5,036 bases of DNA from Pseudomonadota bacterium (GTDB lineage: Bacteria > Bdellovibrionota > UBA1018 > CAIMNF01), in contig JAIXVT010000067.1 in assembly GCA_027482725.1 (NCBI GenBank), forward strand, positions 1 to 5,036, given 5' to 3'. The number at the start of each line of letters is the position of its first letter. Position 1 is the stretch's first letter. Below are positions 1 through 5,036 of the stretch, in pieces. The notes under the pieces were generated by a model, which was given only the letters and a program-made list of their open reading frames with translations, was not told the DNA's origin and made no database searches. A program made the translations under genes and the position numbers.

Positions 1-90
1 GAGTACCGTGGTCAGCAAGGATTATCGTTTTCATTTGAAACTCCGATTTTTGAGCTCGCAAAAAAATTAGAAAATGCAGGGATTTGGTGA
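1..90 (+). CDS. C-terminal end of an unidentified protein (partial)
   Basis: An open frame runs in from the left edge and ends at TGA 88-90, leaving only the last 29 residues (starting EYRGQQGLSF, ending KKLENAGIW). Charged and hydrophobic residues are mixed normally, as in a soluble protein. I do not recognise the family from so short a piece. It is accepted as a real gene because the frame is open from the edge and its stop overlaps the start of the ferredoxin gene in a GTGA arrangement (GTG 87-89, TGA 88-90), typical of translationally coupled operon partners. The two products may therefore work together, but nothing in the visible part says how. Confidence 0.65.
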   Translation, partial: EYRGQQGLSFSFETPIFELAKKLENAGIW

Positions 91-416
91 GCATTCATTT
101 TGTCGACCAAAAAACAGGAGTTGTACACGATTCCGGCCTCTGCATGAAAGAACTCAACCTTTTAGCCCACGCCCAAATGATCGAACTGGATATTGGATCG
201 CAGTGTGGAGGGCATGGGAAATGTGGGCGCGATTTGATTCAAGTCCGTCCGCAGCACGTGGCCCAGTTTTCGCCACTGACGGACGCCGAACGGAGACTTC
301 TCACCCCCGAACAAATTAAGAATGGATTTCGTTTGGCGTGTCAGGTTTTTCCGGAGAGAGGTGCCGAACGATCCAGCGAGCCGACATGCTCAGTTGTTTT
401 TACAGGTAAGGTATAG
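87..416 (+). CDS. Small [2Fe-2S] ferredoxin-like protein with an Asp at the third ligand position
   Basis: A 109-residue protein made up of a single plant-type [2Fe-2S] ferredoxin fold; its expected role is cytoplasmic one-electron transfer. The loop CGGHGKCGRD (residues 40-49) aligns with the usual CGGxGxCGxC loop, and the distal ligand is C85 in FRLACQV, preceded by the typical LTPEQIKNGF stretch. The spacing is C40-x5-C46-x2-D49-x35-C85, so the third cysteine is replaced by aspartate. Two other cysteines (C19, C101) lie outside the motif. The start is taken as GTG 87 because AGGGA at 78-82 sits 4 nt upstream and the codon overlaps the previous stop; TTG at 84 is also in frame but too close to that site. 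The redox partner is unknown. The family call is firm, cluster occupancy is not. Confidence 0.88.
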   Translation: MSIHFVDQKTGVVHDSGLCMKELNLLAHAQMIELDIGSQCGGHGKCGRDLIQVRPQHVAQFSPLTDAERRLLTPEQIKNGFRLACQVFPERGAERSSEPTCSVVFTGKV

Positions 417-420
417 CTCC

Positions 421-426
421 GAGGAG
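421..426 (+). promoter_or_regulatory. Ribosome binding site fixing the start at 433
   Basis: GAGGAG lies 6 nt before ATG 433. The same frame is open from ATG 322, but that longer version would overlap the ferredoxin gene and bury the signal peptide behind 37 charged and mixed residues. This site therefore decides in favour of ATG 433. Confidence 0.75.
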
Positions 427-432
427 AGAGTA

Positions 433-1473
433 ATGGTTTTTTTATTTTTTATAGTTCGGTTTTTTACCTTGTTCGTTCAGGCTCAAGAGATTTTGCCTTC
501 ACACACTGCTCAGGATTCAACGCTTCAGTCCCAGAAAAGCATCGTTCGTTATGGGGTGGGGCTAACGGCTCACCAGTCATCGGTAAACGGGTTTGGGGTG
601 AATGTGGCAGATCAAGGGGCTAGCGATGGTACCGGGATATTAGGTTGGATCGAGAAGGAAGATGTAAAATCCGGAGGATCCGGATTGGCTCAACACATGG
701 GTGGACAGTTGTTGTCACGTACTCGGTATCATTTTGATTACAGCATTCTCTACAAATGGAAATTTAAAGAATCGTCGAAAACATTTTTTGGCATCCGTGG
801 CAATCTTCAACAGCAGGCGTGGCTTAATACCACCGTAACTCGGAGCCACCTTACTCAAAGCCAAGGTGATCAAGTTTCTGGTGCAAGTATTGGATTTTCA
901 GCGGGTAAAGTTGTTCCGATTGCACTAGGTCAACGGGCTTGGGTATGTCAAGTCGATGCGACTGTGGGCTTAATGCCTATGATGTGGTCTGGAGAGGTCA
1001 TGGTAAACCCCGAGCTCTATCCAAACAGTGATCAGGCAAGGAGCAATGGGGTAGCAGCTTATCGGACAGGATCTCCGTTGGCTGCGCAGGTAGGTGTTCA
1101 TGCCAGTGTGCGTAGCACAGATGACCCTGAACGGGTCTGTGTCGAGGGAAGGGTGAGTTTGGTTTATGCCGAAAATATTTATGCGATTTTTTCGCCCTAC
1201 TCTCCTGAAATGTCCATGTTTATGGGCAATGCCCGAATCGTCTTAAATCTCGGGAAGAGTTTTAGAATTCAGGGGAAACAGCTTATGATCGCTGCCCATT
1301 TTGACGGGCTCGGTGTAGATATGCGTCGATCCCAAGGAATTGAGAGGGCCTACCAAAAACTCGCTGAAGTCGAGAAAAAGTATAACCCGAATTTTGATGC
1401 CCCGGTTTCTGATCGTCTTCGATTGATATTTAATTCTGTGGGCGTTTCAGTGCTTATCGGAGGCCGGCAATAA
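433..1473 (+). CDS. Exported protein of unknown function, possible outer-membrane beta-barrel
   Basis: A 346-residue protein. Residues 1-17 form a hydrophobic signal peptide (MVFLFFIVRF start) with a good signal peptidase I site, VQA17 followed by QE. The n-region is odd: it has no Lys or Arg before the hydrophobic core, only R9 inside it. The mature part is rich in Gly, Ser, Gln and aromatic residues and has several stretches with alternating hydrophobic and polar residues (for example SIVRYGVGLTAH, FGIRGNLQQQAW, FRIQGKQLMIAAHF, VGVSVLIGG). This suits membrane beta-strands or a secreted beta-rich protein. It does not end in the aromatic residue usual for outer-membrane barrels (it ends GGRQ). 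No enzyme motif is visible. It follows the ferredoxin gene after 16 bp, so it is probably in the same transcript, though a shared function is not obvious. The protein is clearly exported; the barrel idea is inference. Confidence 0.8.
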   Translation: MVFLFFIVRFFTLFVQAQEILPSHTAQDSTLQSQKSIVRYGVGLTAHQSSVNGFGVNVADQGASDGTGILGWIEKEDVKSGGSGLAQHMGGQLLSRTRYHFDYSILYKWKFKESSKTFFGIRGNLQQQAWLNTTVTRSHLTQSQGDQVSGASIGFSAGKVVPIALGQRAWVCQVDATVGLMPMMWSGEVMVNPELYPNSDQARSNGVAAYRTGSPLAAQVGVHASVRSTDDPERVCVEGRVSLVYAENIYAIFSPYSPEMSMFMGNARIVLNLGKSFRIQGKQLMIAAHFDGLGVDMRRSQGIERAYQKLAEVEKKYNPNFDAPVSDRLRLIFNSVGVSVLIGGRQ

Positions 1474-1523
1474 CGGTCAAGGGTAAAATTTGAGCTATTT
1501 TTTACATAAATAAAGTTTAAGGC

Positions 1524-1551
1524 TTGAGAAATTCACCAAAATCGCTAAACT
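1524..1551 (+). promoter_or_regulatory. Sigma-70-like promoter of rnpB
   Basis: TTGAGA at 1524-1529 (5 of 6 matches to TTGACA) and TAAACT at 1546-1551 (4 of 6 to TATAAT) are separated by 16 nt. Initiation 6-8 nt downstream falls at about 1557-1559, where the pairing of the RNase P RNA P1 helix begins. The match between predicted start and RNA 5' end is the main support. Confidence 0.65.
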
Positions 1552-1556
1552 GATTT

Positions 1557-1961
1557 TTTCATCGAAGCGGGCAATCGCCGGTGGGTTTAACCCCCACGGG
1601 AGGAAAGTCCGGGCTCCGTAAAGCAAGATGCCGGCTAACGGCCGGGCACCTGTCGCGTGAGTGGCGGGTGACGGAAAGTGCAACAGAAAATAGACCGCCT
1701 TTCGGGGAAGCCCTAAAGGTAAGGGTGAAACGGTGAGGTAAAAGCTCACCGCTCAAAGCGTGAGTTTTGAGGCACGGCAAACCCCATCTGGAGCAAGACC
1801 AAATAGGAGAGGAGAGCCCGCTTGGCTCTTTTTATTACGTTCACGTAAAGTTACTCTCGGGTAAAGGTTGCTTGAGCGCATGGAGCAATCCATCGCCTAG
1901 ACGAATGATTGCCTCCGGCGGAAACGCCGAAGACAAAACCCGGCTTACAGCTTCGGTGAAA
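1557..1961 (+). ncRNA. rnpB: RNase P RNA, bacterial type A
   Basis: Catalytic RNA subunit of RNase P, which removes 5' leaders from tRNA precursors. All conserved blocks are present in order: GAGGAAAGTCCGGGCTCC (1600-1617), ACAGAAA (1683-1689), GGTAAGGGTGAAACGGTG (1718-1735), GAGCAAGACCAAATAG (1791-1806), AGACGAATGATTGCC (from 1899) and ACCCGGCTTACAG (1939-1951). P1 is 12 bp (1557-1568 with 1950-1961, one G-U). P2 is GGCAATC (1570-1576) with GATTGCC (1907-1913). P3 is GTGGG/CCCAC (1581-1585, 1593-1597), P9 GGTGAG/CTCACC (1732-1737, 1745-1750). P15 is GAGAG/CTCTC (1807-1811, 1854-1858). A GAAA-capped hairpin (1916-1929), P19-like, follows P2. Oddities: the P15 loop lacks the GGU that pairs with tRNA CCA ends, and a local hairpin (1698-1719) sits where E. 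coli has its P6 pseudoknot strand. Ends are set from P1 pairing and could be off by several bases. Confidence 0.97.
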
Positions 1962-1967
1962 TTTTTT
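1925..1967 (+). terminator. Possible rnpB terminator overlapping the mature RNA
   Basis: CGCCGAAG (1925-1932) can pair with CTTCGGTG (1951-1958) as an 8-bp stem with an 18-nt loop, followed by AAA and T6 (1962-1967). This would compete with the P19-like hairpin and with the 3' strand of P1, so it could act only before the RNA folds. Alternatively the T6 is simply the trimming point of the RNA. Since the next gene's ribosome binding site begins at 1968, there is no room for a separate terminator downstream. Confidence 0.35.
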
Positions 1968-1980
1968 AGGTGGTTGTCGT

Positions 1981-3081
1981 ATGAAATTTGTTTTTGTTTT
2001 TTTATTCTGGGCTTCGGTTTCGATTGCAGGTGAATTGCCCCCGATTGAAAAGTTCTCTGATGTATTTGGGGAGAGCACCGAGAGAATTTTTGAGCTTTCA
2101 CCACAAGAAAATTTAAATCTTGAAGAAACTCAGGAGCGTATAAAAAAACGTTACCGCCAACTCTCATTAGCTTACCATCCCGATAGACATCAAAACTCTG
2201 AACAATCGAATAAAATTTTTAAATTTATTAAAGAGCTGTATAACTCGTTATCTCGTGGCATATGGCCCTCCGTAAAATCGTCTTTTTATTATCAAAATGA
2301 GCGAGCGAGGCCGAGCTATGGCAGTGAGGGTGACGCTGCACCTACATTTACCCGAGAAGAGAAAATCAAAATCATTTTGGATAAATTTGCCTCTGTTCCG
2401 CTCGGGGCATTTTTTGATTCAATTGTGTATAGCTTTGAGCAGGAGTTGGAAAAAACGAGATGGAACGAGCAAAACCATTTTAAATGGATCTTCAAAAACT
2501 TCCCTCGTCCTACCATGGGAATTGGTGCGGGGTTGTTCTTTACAGGGGGCTACACAATTGCTACGCAATCTGAACTCTTTTTACCCCTAGTTGAAATGAT
2601 TGCCGCGACGGTTATTTTTAAAAAAGGACTTATAAATTCATTAATCTACGATTCGGAATGGGGGCTATTGCTACGTATAGCGGAAACACCCCCAGAAAAA
2701 ATTAGAGCAATCGTTACAGAATCATTTTTACTTAAGTTCATCCAAGAAATCGATCAATCTATTGATAAAAAAATCGGCCCCGCTCAAAACTTCTTTGAAG
2801 TGAGTGATCGGATGAAATTTGGTTTAGCGCAATTTGGTGGGGTTATAAAAAAAGAAGATGCAAGGTATAGGGACATTCAAATTTTTGCATTGTATGCGAT
2901 TTTTTATCAGCATTACTCCCAGAGTTATTCAAACATTCTGGAAGCCCAGCGTGTGTCGCGCCAGATGCTTTCTCGCCAACTCTTGTCCTATTTTTTAATG
3001 TTTTTGGAGGGTGCGAAGTCTAAAAAAATCTACAGTACTCTTCACGTCATGTATTGCGACGATATTTTGTCTTGGCATTGA
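1981..3081 (+). CDS. J-domain (DnaJ-like) protein with signal peptide, likely exported or membrane-bound
   Basis: A 366-residue protein. Residues 1-16 look like a signal peptide: K2, a hydrophobic core VFVFLFWASV, and the cleavage site SIA16 followed by GE. Residues about 36-92 match a J domain: a helix II-like stretch ERIKKRYRQLSLAY, the diagnostic HPD at 66-68, then a helix III-like FKFIKELYNSL. J domains stimulate Hsp70 ATPases. The Gly/Phe and zinc-finger regions of true DnaJ are absent. The long C-terminal part is unrecognised; it has two hydrophobic segments (about 179-195 and 199-213) that may be membrane-embedded. The start ATG 1981 has AGGTGG (1968-1973) 7 nt upstream, directly after the rnpB T6 tract, so it is probably read through from rnpB or from a promoter inside it. 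The gene is visibly more AT-rich than the two genes that follow. The J domain is firm; location is inferred. Confidence 0.88.
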   Translation: MKFVFVFLFWASVSIAGELPPIEKFSDVFGESTERIFELSPQENLNLEETQERIKKRYRQLSLAYHPDRHQNSEQSNKIFKFIKELYNSLSRGIWPSVKSSFYYQNERARPSYGSEGDAAPTFTREEKIKIILDKFASVPLGAFFDSIVYSFEQELEKTRWNEQNHFKWIFKNFPRPTMGIGAGLFFTGGYTIATQSELFLPLVEMIAATVIFKKGLINSLIYDSEWGLLLRIAETPPEKIRAIVTESFLLKFIQEIDQSIDKKIGPAQNFFEVSDRMKFGLAQFGGVIKKEDARYRDIQIFALYAIFYQHYSQSYSNILEAQRVSRQMLSRQLLSYFLMFLEGAKSKKIYSTLHVMYCDDILSWH

Positions 3082-3101
3082 GGTGATTTTCAGCTCAATG
3101 C
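3075..3101. terminator. Hairpin between convergent genes
   Basis: GCATTGAG (3075-3082) pairs perfectly with CTCAATGC (3094-3101). Inside, after a G-G mismatch, TGA (3084-3086) and TCA (3090-3092) add 3 bp around a TTT loop. The J-protein stop TGA (3079-3081) is in the left arm, and the minus-strand gene's stop (3101-3103) begins at the edge of the right arm. Neither side has a T tract, so it is not a classical intrinsic terminator; it may work in both directions or protect 3' ends. Confidence 0.4.
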
Positions 3102-4465
3102 TATTTCCGCGCCACAGCCGCCGCCATTTTGTCCTTTAGTGCAACCCCAAGCACGTGGCGGAACGCCTGCACCAAATTGTCCGAGTAGTGGGAAAATCCG
3201 TCGTTGTTGAGGTAGTTAAGCACATCTTGATCGGTGCCGTACTCGCGGTGGGCGTCATAGTATTCGTTAACTAAACTTAAAATTTCGGCCATCGGATGGA
3301 TCTGCGGTCCGCCCAATTGCTCGGGAAAGCCTGTTCGGTCTCGTCGCTCGTGGTGTTGGTGGATGACTTGTAGGGTTACTGCGGGGAGGTCGGCGTTTCT
3401 GGACAATAGATCCGAACTTTTTGCCGGATGTTTGAGGTAGTACTCGCGTTCTTCGGGCGTAAGCGCGGAAGGTTTTTTATCAGACAGGTCCCCAAACGGC
3501 GTGTCAAATAGTGAAATGTCTTGCAGCACCGATGCTACCCCTAAAATTTCGACGGATGCAATGCGCTCGTATTTGAGTTGCTTGCACACCAGCATCGCAT
3601 AACCTGCGCAAAACACGCTCCGATCGCATTTCCCTGCCTTTTCTAAAAGCTGAGATAAATGTCCCGTAAAGTTACCTGAAACCTGATGAATCGACTTATA
3701 AAGATCGCCTAGCATGGACTCCGCGTTTTCGACCAAATGCTCGGTCACGCCTAAGCGCTTCATCTCTTGGATCAATGCGCGTGCATTGACCATAAGCTCA
3801 GACGATTTCCACTCGTGAGGAAAATCGGTGTCATCAAAAAAATACTCGCGTCGACGTTGCAGTTTTACGCGGATACGTTGAATGTCTTCTTCGCGAACAA
3901 GAATTTGGCCGTTTCGCGCAATTAATCGTTTTAAATACTCAGGCTCGATTTTTGCGCCGGTCCCTAAAAAGAGAATGATTTTTTTACTTTCATCAATCGT
4001 GAACAGATCGTAAGTCACCTGAGTCACCGAGAAAAAATCAGAGGAGGGAATCGAGACATAGCCAGGCATGACGTCTCGTTTAACACCATGGCGCTCTGTC
4101 GATTCTGGATAAGAACGGACACTTAAAAGAGGAGCAATCAAATGTTCAAACGCCGTATCCTCGTTAAAGACCCCGCGGACATGGAGAGACGAAAGAAAGT
4201 CTTTCCCCAATAGCGGTTGACCCGCCAACTGGTTTTGAAACAAAAACACTGGAGTCGCCGGACGATGAGCGATCAAAATTTCTAAGAACCTAAAAGCGCT
4301 GAAGGAGACATCCTCAGGACTAAAATAGACTCCTGACAGAGAGGTCTTGGGATCGCTGACCACAGGAACGGCTTCGGCGAGGGTAGCAAAAAAATAACCC
4401 CTGTTTTTCGAGTGTTTTTTGAGGCGTTGAAGGAGTTCAGGATTGGAGTGGATGTAAAGTGACAT
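3101..4465 (-). CDS. HD-GYP-like signalling protein with altered catalytic motifs
   Basis: A 454-residue cytoplasmic protein with three parts. Residues 1-115 alternate strands and helices like a receiver domain but have no clear phospho-acceptor Asp. Residues about 135-200 (YVSIPSSDFF to REEDIQRI) resemble the N-terminal segment found before many HD-GYP domains. Residues about 255-410 align with HD-GYP, the family that hydrolyses cyclic-di-GMP. The alignment keeps KHP (345-347), HHE (371-373), GFP (379-381) and the D of YYDAH. The HD metal-binding pair is QD (315-316, in LQDIS for LHDIGK), DG of HHExxDGxGYP is DR, GYP is GFP, and the usual VxD is VN (399-400). Metal binding and catalysis are therefore doubtful; a sensor or scaffold role is more likely. 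The preferred start is ATG (4463-4465), with AAAGG 5 nt upstream. Transcription converges with the J-domain gene and diverges from speA. Confidence 0.87.
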   Translation of the reverse strand: MSLYIHSNPELLQRLKKHSKNRGYFFATLAEAVPVVSDPKTSLSGVYFSPEDVSFSAFRFLEILIAHRPATPVFLFQNQLAGQPLLGKDFLSSLHVRGVFNEDTAFEHLIAPLLSVRSYPESTERHGVKRDVMPGYVSIPSSDFFSVTQVTYDLFTIDESKKIILFLGTGAKIEPEYLKRLIARNGQILVREEDIQRIRVKLQRRREYFFDDTDFPHEWKSSELMVNARALIQEMKRLGVTEHLVENAESMLGDLYKSIHQVSGNFTGHLSQLLEKAGKCDRSVFCAGYAMLVCKQLKYERIASVEILGVASVLQDISLFDTPFGDLSDKKPSALTPEEREYYLKHPAKSSDLLSRNADLPAVTLQVIHQHHERRDRTGFPEQLGGPQIHPMAEILSLVNEYYDAHREYGTDQDVLNYLNNDGFSHYSDNLVQAFRHVLGVALKDKMAAAVARK

Positions 4466-4580
4466 GGGCACCTTTAAAGCTTAACTTTTTTGATTTACAA
4501 CTGGGGCTTTTTTTTATGAACGGTCTCGGGATTTTTTACTAGAGTCTATCACTCGGTTTTGGTAACACTAATAGCCTATT
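4466..4580. other. Divergent intergenic region between the HD-GYP-like gene and speA
   Basis: These 115 bp must hold the promoters of both divergent genes. The region is AT-rich with T runs at 4485-4490, 4508-4515 and 4532-4537. Weak promoter-like pairs can be drawn: rightward TTTACA (4494-4499) and TATGAA (4515-4520) with a short 15-nt gap; leftward TTCATA (4520-4515) and TAAATC (4497-4492) with a 17-nt gap. Neither is convincing. A small GAGT/ACTC inverted repeat lies at 4542-4554. No riboswitch or clear operator is seen. Confidence 0.35.
4471..4475 (-). promoter_or_regulatory. Ribosome binding site deciding the HD-GYP-like gene start
   Basis: On the minus strand AAAGG is followed by TGCCC and then ATG (4465-4463), a 5-nt spacing. 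An in-frame GTG two codons upstream (4471-4469) uses the last G of this site, so it cannot be the start served by it. Confidence 0.6.
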
Positions 4581-5036
4581 ATGATGAAGCCGTGGACCAT
4601 TTCTGATTCTTTAAAGCAATACCAAGTTGAGCACTGGGGTGACCAGTATTTTAACATTTCACCAGGCGGTAACTTGACCGTCCACCCCCGCCAAGGCCTT
4701 GGCCCAGGCATTGACCTGATGAAAGTTCTGGAAGAAGCCAAAGCGCAAGGGATTCAGGCGCCATTGTTGGTGCGGTTCCAAGATGTGATCCGTCACCGAG
4801 TGATTTCGATTAACGAGGCCTTTAAGAAAGCGATTCAAGAAGCCAGCTACAGCAGCGTGTATCAAGGCGTGTACCCCATCAAAGTGAATCAGATGCGCGA
4901 AGTGGTCGAAGAGGTTGTAGATGCGGGCCGCCCTTACAACTACGGTCTTGAGGCCGGGTCTAAAGCTGAGTTGACCGCCGTTTTGACCATGGACCTTTCG
5001 CCCGAGTCCTTGATTATCGTAAACGGCTATAAAGAC
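4581..5036 (+). CDS. speA: Biosynthetic arginine decarboxylase, N-terminal part (runs off the right edge)
   Basis: The first 152 residues of a SpeA-type enzyme, a PLP-dependent fold III decarboxylase that converts arginine to agmatine and CO2 as the first step of the agmatine route to putrescine and spermidine. Family hallmarks appear in order: WTISDSLKQYQVEHWG near the start, PLLVRFQDVI (61-70), the cofactor-lysine motif YPIKVNQ with K101 as the PLP Schiff-base residue, YGLEAGSKAEL (121-131), and NGYKD (148-152). Family members usually have Cys before NGYKD; here it is V147. The full enzyme is usually about 630-660 residues, so roughly a quarter is visible. ATG 4581 and ATG 4584 are both possible starts, and neither has a strong Shine-Dalgarno sequence. 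The frame stays open to the window's last base. Identification is firm. Confidence 0.96.
   Translation, partial: MMKPWTISDSLKQYQVEHWGDQYFNISPGGNLTVHPRQGLGPGIDLMKVLEEAKAQGIQAPLLVRFQDVIRHRVISINEAFKKAIQEASYSSVYQGVYPIKVNQMREVVEEVVDAGRPYNYGLEAGSKAELTAVLTMDLSPESLIIVNGYKD

Noticed and set aside
322..432. Longer start (ATG 322) for the exported protein
   Set aside because: It would overlap the ferredoxin gene by 95 bp and hide the signal peptide; ATG 433 has GAGGAG 6 nt upstream.
668..686. 7-bp inverted repeat AATCCGG/CCGGATT
   Set aside because: It lies inside the coding sequence for a Gly/Ser stretch and has no T tract or regulatory setting; likely codon coincidence.
1485..1506. Possible terminator after the exported-protein gene (AAAAT/ATTTT stem with T run)
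   Set aside because: The stem is short and purely AT, too weak to call, although an operon end is expected here.
1495..2167. Several minus- and plus-strand open frames across rnpB (for example 1495-1749 minus, 1767-2033 plus, 1841-2167 minus)
   Set aside because: They lie over a certain structured RNA gene or antisense to the J-domain gene. Their compositions are unlike proteins, and no ribosome binding site or family motif supports them.
2297..2590. 97-residue plus-strand frame inside the J-domain gene, hinting at a frameshift
   Set aside because: The main frame stays open with coherent sequence to 3081; the alternative is a shadow frame.
4659..4865. 68-residue minus-strand frame opposite speA
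   Set aside because: It is antisense to a strongly conserved coding region and has no independent support.
1..5036. CRISPR array, insertion sequence, tRNA gene or phage genes
   Set aside because: No spaced direct repeats, terminal inverted repeats with a transposase, cloverleaf signatures or phage proteins were seen on either strand.

Overview
This window looks like ordinary chromosomal DNA from a Gram-negative, probably predatory 'delta'-type bacterium. Bdellovibrionota is my best guess, at low to moderate confidence. Pointers are a type A RNase P RNA, two genes with N-terminal export signals, a degenerate HD-GYP protein with an extra receiver-like N-terminus, a SpeA-type arginine decarboxylase, and moderate GC with tightly packed genes. 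The taxonomic guess rests on overall gene style, not on a diagnostic marker.

Layout, left to right. (1) Positions 1-1473 form a compact plus-strand run: the tail of an unidentified gene, a small [2Fe-2S] ferredoxin whose start overlaps that tail (GTGA), and, 16 bp further on, an exported protein of unknown function that could be an outer-membrane beta-barrel. (2) Positions 1474-1556 are intergenic and hold a good sigma-70-like promoter. (3) Positions 1557-1961 are rnpB, the RNA subunit of RNase P, with all the conserved core blocks. (4) Its 3' end runs straight into a T6 tract and then the ribosome binding site of a gene (1981-3081) for a J-domain protein with an apparent signal peptide. (5) A convergent minus-strand gene (3101-4465) encodes a receiver-like/HD-GYP protein whose catalytic motifs are altered. 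A perfect 8-bp hairpin spans the junction and takes in one or both stop codons. (6) After a 115-bp divergent intergenic region, the first 152 codons of speA run off the right edge.

How the parts relate: rnpB (tRNA 5' maturation) and speA (polyamine synthesis) are housekeeping genes. The HD-GYP-like protein points to cyclic-di-GMP or related signalling, more likely as a sensor or scaffold than an active phosphodiesterase. The exported J-domain protein and exported barrel-like protein are envelope proteins with unknown partners. I see no transposon, integrase, CRISPR array, tRNA or defence island, and no clearly new multi-gene system. The points most worth checking are an Asp in place of a ferredoxin cluster cysteine, an RNase P RNA with no GGU motif in its P15 loop, the rnpB/J-domain gene junction, the exported J domain, and the degenerate HD-GYP active site.
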